Assembly (NCBI GenBank): GCA_002337045.1
Contig: DDFF01000016.1
Coordinates: 1-64,000, forward strand
DNA length: 64,000 bases
Source of the DNA: Bacteroidetes bacterium UBA1935
GTDB taxonomy: Bacteria > Bacteroidota > Bacteroidia > Chitinophagales > Chitinophagaceae
Reading direction: 5' to 3'
Made by a program: the position numbers and the translations under genes. Below the pieces are notes generated by a model, which saw nothing but the letters and a program-made list of their open reading frames with translations, made no database searches and was not told the origin of the DNA. The stretch's first letter is position 1. Each line of letters begins with the position of its first letter. Below are positions 1-8,589 of the stretch, piece after piece.

Positions 1-28
1 ACCAGTTAACAGCCGATTAACAAACTCC

Positions 29-58
29 TTGAAAAAGCCCTTAAATACGGTATTTTTG
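29..58 (+). promoter_or_regulatory. Bacteroidota-type promoter of the LMW phosphatase-hisS pair
   Basis: A TTG at 29-31 and TATTTTTG at 51-58 are 19 nt apart, matching the -33 TTG / -7 TAnnTTTG pattern of the Bacteroidota primary sigma factor. The start codon lies 14 nt further on. Upstream, TTAACA occurs twice with an 11-bp period (6-11 and 17-22). Confidence 0.7.
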
Positions 59-72
59 CACACTTTAGCAGT

Positions 73-528
73 ATGCGTATATTAATGGTATGCCTTGGTA
101 ATATCTGCAGGTCGCCGATAGCCGAGGGTTTGATGCGGTATAAGGTAGAACAGCGAGGGCTTGATTGGCAGGTAGATTCAGCAGGAACAGAATCTTATCA
201 TGTAGGAGAGGCACCTCACAGGTATTCGCAAAAAGTATGTCTGGAACATGGTATTGATATATCTGCCCAAAGAGCACGCAGGTTTACAAAGAAAGACTTT
301 GACCGCTTTGACAAGATATATGCTATGGCAAAGGATGTATATAACGAAATTGCAGAAATAGGTGGGCATGGTGCAGATATGGGAAAAGTGATGCTATTTG
401 TAAATGAGTTGCATCCCGGAAGCAATCAATCAGTACCTGACCCATGGTATGGCAACGAGGATGGATATTTGCCCGTATATGAGCTGATAGACAAGACTTG
501 CAATGCTATTATTGAAAAGTATAAGTAA
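73..528 (+). CDS. Low molecular weight protein-tyrosine phosphatase
   Basis: This 151-residue cytoplasmic phosphatase would hydrolyse phosphotyrosine or related small phosphomonoesters through a cysteinyl-phosphate intermediate. The N-terminus carries the family loop C-x5-R-S as CLGNICRS at residues 8-15, and the general-acid loop appears near the C-terminus as DPWYG. The length matches the family norm of about 150 residues. It starts at the first ATG after a clear promoter and lies 8 nt upstream of hisS, so the two are probably cotranscribed. It could belong to the arsenate reductase-like branch, but the DP loop favours a phosphatase. The physiological substrate is unknown. Confidence 0.9.
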   Translation: MRILMVCLGNICRSPIAEGLMRYKVEQRGLDWQVDSAGTESYHVGEAPHRYSQKVCLEHGIDISAQRARRFTKKDFDRFDKIYAMAKDVYNEIAEIGGHGADMGKVMLFVNELHPGSNQSVPDPWYGNEDGYLPVYELIDKTCNAIIEKYK

Positions 529-536
529 AGAGAATT

Positions 537-1925
537 ATGTCGAAATCATCGATACCACAAGGAACAAGAGATTTTTCGCCTGCAGAAGTACGCAAGCGCC
601 AATATATATTCAGCACCCTCAGGAGCATTTTTGAATTGTATGGTTTTCAACCACTGGAAACACCTGCAATGGAAAACCTCGTAACGCTGACAGGTAAATA
701 TGGCGAAGAGGGTGACAGGTTGATATTCAAAATTCTGAATAACGGCCTGCATGAAAAGAAAGATGCGGATAAAGAAAAGCTCAATACAGAGTGGGCAAGA
801 CTGCTGGATAAGCCTGTTTCATCGCCTGTAGTAACAGAACGTGCACTGCGCTACGATCTTACCATTCCGTTTGCCCGTTATGTTGTGATGAACCAGAACG
901 AACTGGCATTTCCTTTCCGCCGCTACCAGATGCAACCTGTTTGGCGTGCCGACCGTCCTCAAAAGGGTCGCTATCGTGAATTCTGGCAATGCGATGCCGA
1001 TGTGGTGGGCAGCACTTCATTGATAAATGAAGCTGAACTATTGTGTATTTACCAAAGTGCATTTCAGCAATTGGGTCTGCCACAGGTAGCCATTAAAATA
1101 AATAGTCGTAAACTGTTAGCTGGCCTTGCAGAAATATGTGGCACACCAGAGCTGATGATGGAAATAACAATTGCGCTTGATAAGCTGGATAAAATAGGCT
1201 GGGATGGTGTAGTAAAAGAACTGAAAGAAAGAGGCATAGCAGATGCTGGTATTGCACAGATAGAAAAAGTAATCAATGTAGCTGGTAGCAATGAAGAAAA
1301 ACTGGAAGCATTAAGCGCTATTATGGTAAGCAGTGCCACAGGGTTGGAAGGTATCAGAGAATTAAGACAAACACTAGTATATCACCAACAAATAAAGAAT
1401 CAGGATTGGGATGCTGTGATAGAAGTAGACATAAGCCTGGCACGTGGACTTAATTATTATACAGGTGTTATTGTAGAGGTTGTATGCCGTGCTGTGAAGA
1501 TGGGCAGCATTGGTGGCGGTGGACGTTACGATGACCTGACAGGCCTGTTTGGTTTGAAAAACCTTTCAGGTGTTGGTGTGTCTTTCGGTATAGATAGAAT
1601 ATATGATGTGATGGAAGAGTTGAACCTATTCCCGCAGACATTAGCTACGGGCGCCAATGTAATGATTGCGAATTTTGGTGGTGAAAATGAAGTATATGCA
1701 CTGCAACTGCTGAAACAGTTGCGTGCACATAACATAGCTGCAGAGATATATCCTGAGTCTGCCAAGTTTGATAAGCAGATGAAATATGCCAACAAGCGCG
1801 GTATAGCTTATGTATTGTTACCTGGTGATGATGAGCGTGCGCAAAACAAAGTGAGCGTTAAAAACTTTATAACAGGTGAACAGCAATTACTGGATATTGA
1901 CGCAGTAGTTGCATTGCTGCAGTAA
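537..1925 (+). CDS. hisS: Histidyl-tRNA synthetase
   Basis: A class II aminoacyl-tRNA synthetase of 462 residues that charges tRNA-His with histidine. The start SIPQGTRDF is the usual HisRS opening. Motif 2 is around residues 120-150 (RPQKGRYREFWQCD), the histidine-binding stretch is GLNYYTG near residue 305, and motif 3 follows with GGGRYDDL and GVGVSFGIDR. The last 90 residues form the anticodon-binding domain. It lies 8 nt after the phosphatase gene and ends at a strong hairpin terminator. Nothing unusual was seen. Confidence 0.97.
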   Translation: MSKSSIPQGTRDFSPAEVRKRQYIFSTLRSIFELYGFQPLETPAMENLVTLTGKYGEEGDRLIFKILNNGLHEKKDADKEKLNTEWARLLDKPVSSPVVTERALRYDLTIPFARYVVMNQNELAFPFRRYQMQPVWRADRPQKGRYREFWQCDADVVGSTSLINEAELLCIYQSAFQQLGLPQVAIKINSRKLLAGLAEICGTPELMMEITIALDKLDKIGWDGVVKELKERGIADAGIAQIEKVINVAGSNEEKLEALSAIMVSSATGLEGIRELRQTLVYHQQIKNQDWDAVIEVDISLARGLNYYTGVIVEVVCRAVKMGSIGGGGRYDDLTGLFGLKNLSGVGVSFGIDRIYDVMEELNLFPQTLATGANVMIANFGGENEVYALQLLKQLRAHNIAAEIYPESAKFDKQMKYANKRGIAYVLLPGDDERAQNKVSVKNFITGEQQLLDIDAVVALLQ

Positions 1926-1948
1926 CAAGACAGATACTAACATAAAAT

Positions 1949-1980
1949 AATAAAGCCCCGAACATCGGGGCTTTATTATT
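1949..1980. terminator. Bidirectional Rho-independent terminator
   Basis: The arms AATAAAGCCCCG and CGGGGCTTTATT enclose a five-base loop and are flanked by A and T runs on either side. It sits between the convergent ends of hisS and the DUF6089 gene and can serve both. Confidence 0.9.
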
Positions 1981-2001
1981 TACTCTTTTTTATCCGCAGT
2001 A

Positions 2002-2904
2002 TTAGCGACGGAAAGCAGGACACTGTGACTGCCAGTATTTTTTAGCGTTGCCAAATGCATCAAGATATACAGTTACTGTAATGTTTGTAAAGTAGTACCA
2101 GTCGTTTGCTTTGCTATCGCCACGTTGATATTTGTAATCAGGATATTGCTGATTGTGAATAGTAGATTGAGAAGCGCTTACTTGTTCGTTAGCAGAAAAT
2201 ACATTTTTTACTTCATCTCCACGAAATGCAAGGTCAACCGATTGTTGTCCTTTGTAAGCTTTCAATACATCCAGATTTACGTAAGACTTGCTCACATCAT
2301 CCAGATAGTCTGTATTTGTGTAGCGGAAGCCCGATTCTGCACTGATGAAAAATGTTTTGCCAACCAGTACTTTCAAACCACCACCTATCGGGAATGCAAT
2401 ATTTGTAAGTTTATATTCTTTACGGTCAGGATATAAAGGAATGTTTTGGCCTTCTGTAGCTAATGAACGTAGATAAACCCTTTCGCCGCGCATACCATCT
2501 GTGTATGGGTTGAAGTGGAACAAAGCCAAACCACCAAAGATGTACGGAGTAAACTTAGTACGTTCTTTTTCTATGCGAAACAGATTCAACTCAAAACCGC
2601 CATGTATTTCGAAGATATTGCTTGAAAAGCGCAGATTGCGTGCTTTCCTTACTTCTACATCAGACAGGCTGTCAGCCGCTGTTATAGATGTATAAGATGC
2701 TCCTAAACGTACACCCAGATTTGGATTGAAGAAGTATTTATATATCAAACCGCCCATAGGTTTGAAGCCGTAGTTAGGGTACAGTTTGTTCTGCAAATCG
2801 CCATAATAGTTAGCTGCACCAGCAGAAACACCAAACTCGTGGTGGTTCTGTGCCGAAGCTAAAAAAGGTAATGCCAGAGCTATCGATAGTATAAAACGTT
2901 TCAA
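2002..2904 (-). CDS. DUF6089-like outer membrane beta-barrel protein
   Basis: A 300-residue protein with a Sec signal peptide (MKRFILSIALALPFLASAQ) and then alternating hydrophobic and polar strands typical of an eight-strand outer membrane barrel. The mature N-terminus HEFGVSAGAANYYGDLQ resembles the conserved opening of Bacteroidota DUF6089 proteins (I recognise the pattern but did not run a search). It is monocistronic and converges on hisS. No enzymatic motif is visible. It may be a structural or small-solute barrel protein, and its function is unknown. Confidence 0.7.
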   Translation of the reverse strand: MKRFILSIALALPFLASAQNHHEFGVSAGAANYYGDLQNKLYPNYGFKPMGGLIYKYFFNPNLGVRLGASYTSITAADSLSDVEVRKARNLRFSSNIFEIHGGFELNLFRIEKERTKFTPYIFGGLALFHFNPYTDGMRGERVYLRSLATEGQNIPLYPDRKEYKLTNIAFPIGGGLKVLVGKTFFISAESGFRYTNTDYLDDVSKSYVNLDVLKAYKGQQSVDLAFRGDEVKNVFSANEQVSASQSTIHNQQYPDYKYQRGDSKANDWYYFTNITVTVYLDAFGNAKKYWQSQCPAFRR

Positions 2905-3117
2905 AGCCTAAAAGTTTTGTTAAGTATACAACTCGAAAGATAAAAACAATTTTTGAAAAACAAAAGCATGACAGGACTAATAAATATTTATAATATTCTT
3001 AATGTGTGTGTATCTCTCTGCCGTATTGCTTTATAAATATTTGATTAATAATAAACTGTTTTTTCATCGCAAGTTTTTAATCTGTCTTTAATCTCTGTAT
3101 TCTAAAGGCGGAAACCT

Positions 3118-3125
3118 TATTTTTG
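3118..3125 (+). promoter_or_regulatory. -7 promoter element of tyrS
   Basis: TATTTTTG is a full match to TAnnTTTG, 23 nt before the tyrS ATG. The upstream stretch holds TTAATCT twice with an 11-bp period. No clear -33 TTTG was seen. Confidence 0.55.
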
Positions 3126-3148
3126 CGGACTTCGTATTGATATATACA

Positions 3149-4429
3149 ATGGATTTAATTAAAGATTTACAGGAAAGGGGGCTTATTCAGGATATAATGC
3201 CCGGCACACAGGAGCAACTGAATAAAGAAATGACTTCGGGTTATGTTGGCTTCGACCCTACTGCCGATAGCCTGCATGTGGGCAATCTGGTACCTATTAC
3301 ATTGCTGATGCGCCTGCAACGTGCTGGCCATAAGCCATACGCTTTGGTTGGCGGTGCTACAGGTATGATAGGTGACCCTTCGGGTAAATCTGCAGAACGC
3401 AATCTGTTGGATAAAGAAGTACTGAATAAAAACGTAGCAGCTATACACAGGCAATTACAGAAGTTTCTGGACTTCAGCACGGACAAGCCCAATGGTGCCG
3501 TGATGCTGAATAACTACGATTGGTTTAAAGATTTCAGCTTTCTGGATTTCATTCGCGATGTTGGTAAGCACATTACCATCAGCTACATGATGTCTAAAGA
3601 GTCTGTACAGAAAAGACTGGAAACAGGCCTTTCTTTTACAGAATTTACATACCAGTTGATACAGGGCTACGACTACTACCACCTGAACAAGCAGTATAAC
3701 ATACAACTGCAAATGGGGGGTGCAGACCAGTGGGGCAATATCGTTACAGGTACAGAGCTCATCCGTCGTAAAGGTGGCAGTGAGGCTTTTGCCGCAACAT
3801 GCCCGCTGATAACAAAAGCAGACGGCAGTAAATTTGGTAAGAGCGAAAGTGGCAACGTATGGCTCGACCCGGAAAAGACTTCACCGTACCAGTTCTACCA
3901 ATTCTGGTTAAAGCTGCCAGATGCCGATGCCGAGCGTATGACTTTCACGTTCTCATTCAGAACTGTTGAAGAAATAAAAGCTTTGATAGCAGAGCATCAA
4001 CAAGCACCACACTTACGCAAGCTGCAAAAAGCATTGGCAGAAGAGCTTACTATTCTGGTACACAGCGAAGACGACCTTAAAAGCGCGCAAACAGCATCAG
4101 ATATACTCTTCGGGCAAAGTACCGTAGATGCACTGCGTTCGTTGAGTGAAAGGCAACTGCTGGATGCAATGGAAGGTGTGCCGCAAGTAGTAACAACAAA
4201 AGAAACATTGGCTGGTGAAGGCGCAGATTTCCTTGGCTTCCTTGCTGATAACAAAGTGTTTCCGTCAAAAGGGGAAGCTCGCAAAATGGTACAGGCAGGT
4301 GGTGTAAGTATCAACAAAGAAAAAGTAACAGCCATAGACCACAAGCTTACAGTTGCTCAGTTGTTGAACGATAAATACCTACTGATACAAAAAGGTAAAT
4401 CAAACTACACACTGGCAATATTCAACTAA
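3149..4429 (+). CDS. tyrS: Tyrosyl-tRNA synthetase
   Basis: A class I aminoacyl-tRNA synthetase of 426 residues that charges tRNA-Tyr. The HIGH-type motif is HVGN near residue 43 (DSLHVGNLVP), the tyrosine-pocket stretch is QLIQGYDYYHL plus QMGGADQWGNI, and the KMSKS-type loop is KFGKS near residue 228. A C-terminal S4-type RNA-binding domain follows from about residue 350 (KVFPSKGEARKMVQAGG). An in-frame TTG lies four codons upstream, but the ATG fits the family N-terminus better. It is followed at 36 nt by an independent promoter for the cytochrome gene. Confidence 0.97.
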   Translation: MDLIKDLQERGLIQDIMPGTQEQLNKEMTSGYVGFDPTADSLHVGNLVPITLLMRLQRAGHKPYALVGGATGMIGDPSGKSAERNLLDKEVLNKNVAAIHRQLQKFLDFSTDKPNGAVMLNNYDWFKDFSFLDFIRDVGKHITISYMMSKESVQKRLETGLSFTEFTYQLIQGYDYYHLNKQYNIQLQMGGADQWGNIVTGTELIRRKGGSEAFAATCPLITKADGSKFGKSESGNVWLDPEKTSPYQFYQFWLKLPDADAERMTFTFSFRTVEEIKALIAEHQQAPHLRKLQKALAEELTILVHSEDDLKSAQTASDILFGQSTVDALRSLSERQLLDAMEGVPQVVTTKETLAGEGADFLGFLADNKVFPSKGEARKMVQAGGVSINKEKVTAIDHKLTVAQLLNDKYLLIQKGKSNYTLAIFN

Positions 4430-4451
4430 ACAATTACTGCTCCCGATTAGT

Positions 4452-4459
4452 TATTTTTG
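4452..4459 (+). promoter_or_regulatory. -7 promoter element of the multihaem cytochrome gene
   Basis: TATTTTTG ends 6 nt before the ATG at 4466. The transcript would therefore start at or within a few bases of the start codon, leaving no room for a Shine-Dalgarno site. This decides against the in-frame TTG at 4457, which lies inside the promoter. Confidence 0.6.
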
Positions 4460-4465
4460 AAGTGC

Positions 4466-6403
4466 ATGTCTTCACGTATTGTACGGAGTTTATTGATAAT
4501 ACTGGCGATGGCAGCGGTAACGCTGCCCGCTTTTTATTGTGGCAGTCCCGATGAAAAAACGGAGCAGGCTGTTGCAGGCTCTCCGTGGCACAATGTGTAC
4601 GATACTACGGTGCAGTATGTAGGTATGGAAACCTGTAAGGGTTGCCATGCAGACATCTACAACACATATATACAGACAGGTATGGGGCAGTCTTTTGACC
4701 ATGCAACGAAGCAAAAGTCTGCTGCCGATTTCACACACGCACCTGTTTACGACAAAGACCTTGATTTTTACTACAAGCCTTTCTGGCAAAACGATTCGCT
4801 CTATGTAATGGAGTATCGTACAGAAGGCAGTGATACCACACACAAGCTGTTGCAGAAAGTAGATTACATTGTTGGTTCCGGACAGCATACCAACTCGCAC
4901 ATCTTCAGTAAGAACGGATATCTGTATCAGGCCCCTATTACCTTCTATACACAAAAGAAACAGTGGGACCTTGCACCGGGCTTTGAGAAAGGAGCAAGTA
5001 GCCGTTTTACAAGGTTGATAGAATCAGAGTGTATGACCTGTCACAATGGTTACCCAGATTTTGTAAAGACAAGTCAGAACAAATACGTAACCATCAAAAC
5101 AGGTATTGATTGCGAGCGTTGTCATGGCCCAGGCGGGCTACACGTGAAGGAGAAAATGGCGGGTAATATCGTAGATACATCAAAAGGACCTGACTACACA
5201 ATTGTCAATCCACGTAGGCTTTCTACAGAATTGCAAAACAATATATGCCAGCGTTGTCACCTGCAGGGCATATCTGTACTCAACGATGGTAAAACATTCT
5301 TCGATTTCCGCCCTGGTATGCATTTGTCTGAAGTGATGAATGTATTTATGCCGCAGTATGAAGGTGCGCAGGACAAGATGATAATGGCATCGCACGTAGA
5401 GCGGATGAAAAAAAGCGATTGCTATGTAAGCTCTGGCAAGATGAGTTGTATTACTTGTCACAATCCGCACGTGAGTGTGAAGTTTACACAGCACTCGCAA
5501 TACATCAATGCGTGCAACAGTTGTCATGGCGCAGGCAAGCAACAGTGTACAGAAAAAGAAGCTGTGCGCAATGCAAAAGGCAATGACTGTATTACCTGCC
5601 ACATGCCGCGCAATGGTAGTATAGATATACCGCACGTAGCCGTTACAGACCACTACATACGCAAGCGCCCGCTCGATGATGCTACGAAAAGTAAAATAAC
5701 CGCATTTCTTGGGCTGAAGTCTTTCAATAATGATAACCCCGATGCCATAACAACAGCGCGTGCATTTATGGAGTTTTTTGAAAGATATAATCCTAATAAA
5801 GGCCTGATAGATTCTGCGCTGAAATACCTGAACAAAGAACAAAATCGCGAAGCATCAGAGAAACATAATCGAGATTATATACGTGCATATTTCCTGCTGA
5901 ATGATTTTGGGAAAGTAACACAGTACGCAGCGTCACTAAAGCCTGAAAGCATCACAGATGCATGGGCATGTTACCGCATTGGGGAGTCTTACAGCAACAT
6001 ACAACTGGCAGACAAGGCATTGGCATGGTATCAGAGAGCTGTAGCCATCTGGCCACAGTCGCTCGATTTTCAGAATAAGTATGGTAACTGTTTGCTGACG
6101 CTGAATAAAGTAAAAGAAGCGCAGGATGTGTTTACTTACATACTGAAAGAAAATCCTGACTATCTGAGTGCGAATGTAAATCTAGGCTTCATATACATGC
6201 AGCAGGCAAATAAAACAATGTCTTACGACTACCTGATGCGTGCACTGAAGCTGAATCCTGATTATGAGCAAACGCTTATCAATCTGGCAGTATGGCACCA
6301 TAATAATGGCAATGATGGTAATGCAAAAAAATACTTGCTACACTTACTGAAAACGCATCCGCAAAACGAGCAGGCAAAAGCTATGCTGGCTGATATTCAA
6401 TAG
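4466..6403 (+). CDS. Seven-haem cytochrome c lipoprotein with C-terminal TPRs
   Basis: A 645-residue exported protein. The N-terminus is a hydrophobic signal followed by a cysteine in AFYCGSP, suggesting a lipoprotein, though the lipobox is atypical. The haem domain carries seven CxxCH motifs: CKGCH, CMTCH, CERCH, CQRCH, CITCH, CNSCH and CITCH. From about residue 480 there are tetratricopeptide repeats (CYRIGESYSNIQLADKALAWY and later units). The layout resembles Bacteroidota multihaem cytochrome/TPR proteins of the cytochrome c554-like group. A role in periplasmic electron transfer is inferred, and the redox partner is unknown. No reductase catalytic subunit is adjacent, and the next gene is a small barrel protein 38 nt downstream. 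Confidence 0.85.
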   Translation: MSSRIVRSLLIILAMAAVTLPAFYCGSPDEKTEQAVAGSPWHNVYDTTVQYVGMETCKGCHADIYNTYIQTGMGQSFDHATKQKSAADFTHAPVYDKDLDFYYKPFWQNDSLYVMEYRTEGSDTTHKLLQKVDYIVGSGQHTNSHIFSKNGYLYQAPITFYTQKKQWDLAPGFEKGASSRFTRLIESECMTCHNGYPDFVKTSQNKYVTIKTGIDCERCHGPGGLHVKEKMAGNIVDTSKGPDYTIVNPRRLSTELQNNICQRCHLQGISVLNDGKTFFDFRPGMHLSEVMNVFMPQYEGAQDKMIMASHVERMKKSDCYVSSGKMSCITCHNPHVSVKFTQHSQYINACNSCHGAGKQQCTEKEAVRNAKGNDCITCHMPRNGSIDIPHVAVTDHYIRKRPLDDATKSKITAFLGLKSFNNDNPDAITTARAFMEFFERYNPNKGLIDSALKYLNKEQNREASEKHNRDYIRAYFLLNDFGKVTQYAASLKPESITDAWACYRIGESYSNIQLADKALAWYQRAVAIWPQSLDFQNKYGNCLLTLNKVKEAQDVFTYILKENPDYLSANVNLGFIYMQQANKTMSYDYLMRALKLNPDYEQTLINLAVWHHNNGNDGNAKKYLLHLLKTHPQNEQAKAMLADIQ

Positions 6404-6441
6404 TATATTTACAGTCTATTCTTTAACCTAAATAATCTGAA

Positions 6442-7056
6442 ATGAAAAAACTAACCCTTGTTTTATTATTGATTGCCCTATCTGTTACATCTTTTGCACA
6501 GCGCGGCTACAAAGGATATAAAAGCGGAAAAGGCGGGCGCAATAGTTATGAATGTCCTAAATTGTATATAGGTGTTACAGCCGGTATAGAAAATCCCGGT
6601 GGGCTTGTTGGTTTTAATATTGATGTGCCTGTTACACAACGTTTTTCACTGTCGGGTAGTGCAGGGCTTAGCTCATGGGGCTACAAAGCAGGTGGCGAGG
6701 GTCGTTTTTATTTCGGCGATTGCAACCGTTCTTGGGCACTGGGTGCAGGTGTTACGTATAACACAGGATTGAGTAACTTAAGTATGACACTGCCTACTAC
6801 ATATGGTGATGCTACGGTATTGGTAGATTTGAAGCCAAAGACAAATGTGTTTTTTGCAGTTCACAAATTCTTTAATCTTGGCAGAAACGGACACCGCTTC
6901 AATATTATGGCAGGCTATTCTATGAGGCTGGATGATGATAACTATGCAATATTGAATAACTACGAGCTTACAACAGAAGGTGAAGATGTTATGAGAGTGT
7001 TAGCTCCCGGTGGTTTGATGATAGGTTTCGGATTTAGCTTTGGTGTATTGCGATAA
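6442..7056 (+). CDS. Small secreted beta-barrel-like protein
   Basis: 204 residues with a clear signal peptide (cleavage expected after SVTSFAQ). The N-terminal mature segment is rich in Gly, Lys and Tyr (RGYKGYKSGKGG) and is followed by amphipathic beta strands ending in a Phe/Leu-rich strand (LMIGFGFSFGVLR), as in small outer membrane barrels. It lies 38 nt after the cytochrome gene on the same strand and could be cotranscribed with it. I do not recognise a family. Confidence 0.6.
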   Translation: MKKLTLVLLLIALSVTSFAQRGYKGYKSGKGGRNSYECPKLYIGVTAGIENPGGLVGFNIDVPVTQRFSLSGSAGLSSWGYKAGGEGRFYFGDCNRSWALGAGVTYNTGLSNLSMTLPTTYGDATVLVDLKPKTNVFFAVHKFFNLGRNGHRFNIMAGYSMRLDDDNYAILNNYELTTEGEDVMRVLAPGGLMIGFGFSFGVLR

Positions 7057-7076
7057 CCTGAGTTGATGATATTATG

Positions 7077-7102
7077 AAAGGGATGCAATTGCATCCCTTT
7101 TG
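7077..7102. terminator. Bidirectional terminator hairpin
   Basis: AAAGGGATGCAA and TTGCATCCCTTT form a perfect palindrome followed by T residues. It lies between two convergent barrel-protein genes (ends 7056 and 7107). Confidence 0.85.
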
Positions 7103-7106
7103 TTAT

Positions 7107-7811
7107 TTAGTTGAATCTGTAATTGAAGAAAAGTCTTTGCCCGACATTGCCCATATCAAAATCAAAGAGCCCCTGGCTTCGTTTATTGACTGTCACAGAA
7201 CTAAAAGTAGCATCTACGCCAAAGAACTCTACACCGGCAGCTATACGGCTGAATACGAGTTTAGCACCTACAGTTGGCAAGAGGCTCACATGCCACATCT
7301 TAACGTCTGATGCAGGCCTGCCGAAAATATCACCGCTGTTTTCGTAATGATAACTGCTGGTCATATAAGTCTTGTCAATCAATGTATCCTGTTTCCCTTT
7401 GCCATAGCCAACATTCAGCTCTACAGTTGCAAACAGGTATACACGTTTGTAAAACTTTCTTTGTATTTGTGCTGCAGCGCCAATCTTCAGCATATCTACA
7501 ACTCTGCGTGTGCGCATGTCGATAAATGTGTCTACGTTCACTGTTTTTCGAAACACATCGCCTAATGCATAGTTGTTTCCATGCGCAGCCATTATTCTGT
7601 AACCTACGCGTTCATTCTTCCAGCGGCTATACTGAATGCCCAACATGTCCACATCGGTGCTGTTGATAGATGCAGATCCCATTGCATTGTGCATGAAAAT
7701 ACCAATCTCGTTCTTGCGGTCGTTTTGCGCGGTTGTGTTGCCTGCTTCTGTTTGTGCAAAGCCAGTAATACTGCATGCTGAAAAGCCCAATGCAAATAAT
7801 AAGTTCTTCAT
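7107..7811 (-). CDS. Secreted outer membrane beta-barrel-like protein
   Basis: 234 residues starting with a signal peptide (MKNLLFALGFSACSITGFAQ). The mature part has alternating strands and ends in an aromatic-terminated strand (GQRLFFNYRFN), the usual barrel signature. A cysteine in SACSITG lies inside the signal sequence and does not look like a lipobox. It is monocistronic. No specific family was recognised. Confidence 0.55.
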   Translation of the reverse strand: MKNLLFALGFSACSITGFAQTEAGNTTAQNDRKNEIGIFMHNAMGSASINSTDVDMLGIQYSRWKNERVGYRIMAAHGNNYALGDVFRKTVNVDTFIDMRTRRVVDMLKIGAAAQIQRKFYKRVYLFATVELNVGYGKGKQDTLIDKTYMTSSYHYENSGDIFGRPASDVKMWHVSLLPTVGAKLVFSRIAAGVEFFGVDATFSSVTVNKRSQGLFDFDMGNVGQRLFFNYRFN

Positions 7812-7881
7812 AAGTGCTTGTCTGTTAAAGCAAAGAACGTAATAATGTAGTGTTTATTGTAATGGTAACGAAAAGTCGCGC

Positions 7882-8484
7882 TTAAAGTGCAGCATTGTAT
7901 TTACCTGCTACCACATTCCAGTCGATGACGTTCCAAATAGCATGCAGATAGTCAGGGCGCCTGTTCTGGCACTTTATATAATAAGCATGTTCCCAAACAT
8001 CAATGCCCAAAACAGGTATGCCTTTTACTTCAGCAATATCCATCAGTGGGTTGTCCTGGTTGGGTGTAGAGCATACATCCAGCTTGCCATCTTTTACAAT
8101 CAGCCAGGTCCATCCGCTGCCAAAGCGTGCCAGCCCTGCAGCATTCATTTTTTCTTTCATTGCGTTGAATGAACCGAAACAAGTATTGATGGCTTCTGCT
8201 AAAGCACCTGTAGGTTCTCCGCCACCATCGGGGCTCAGTATTTCCCAGTATTGGCTATGGTTATAATGGCTGCCAGCACTGTTGCGTGCTGCGGGGTATT
8301 TTGAAACATTGGCAAGTAATTCCTGCAGCGATAAGGTTTCGCCATCGGTGCCTGTCAATGCTTTATTCAGATTGTCTACAGTAGTTTGGTGATGCTTGTA
8401 GTAATGGGTTTCCATTGTAAAAGCATCGATGTGAGGTTCCAGTGCATCAAACGCATATTTTAATGCAGGAAATAAGTGAGCCAT
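7882..8484 (-). CDS. Superoxide dismutase, Fe/Mn family (copy 1)
   Basis: 200 residues that would dismutate superoxide to peroxide and oxygen. Metal ligands are visible: an N-terminal His in HYYKHHQT, NHSQYWE in the middle, and the C-terminal Asp and His in DVWEHAYY. There is no signal peptide, so it is cytosolic. The start MAHLFPAL aligns with copy 2, whereas the longer frame upstream adds nine residues that do not align. It is downstream of copy 2 on the same strand with a 105-nt gap. Whether iron or manganese is used cannot be read from the sequence. Compared with copy 2 it has more changes around the core (for example RNSAGSHYNHSQ versus RNNGGGHWNHSL). Confidence 0.93.
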   Translation of the reverse strand: MAHLFPALKYAFDALEPHIDAFTMETHYYKHHQTTVDNLNKALTGTDGETLSLQELLANVSKYPAARNSAGSHYNHSQYWEILSPDGGGEPTGALAEAINTCFGSFNAMKEKMNAAGLARFGSGWTWLIVKDGKLDVCSTPNQDNPLMDIAEVKGIPVLGIDVWEHAYYIKCQNRRPDYLHAIWNVIDWNVVAGKYNAAL

Positions 8485-8589
8485 TTGTGTAAGTTTTGGA
8501 GTGATACACAAGTTTATCTCACTTCATTGTAAAACAAAAGTGGTTACAAGAACATTGTAACCACTTTAACATTTATGTTTAACTGATTG

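Noticed and set aside
5180..5842. 220-codon minus-strand frame inside the cytochrome gene
   Set aside because: Overlaps a gene with seven clear haem motifs and lacks any recognisable domain.
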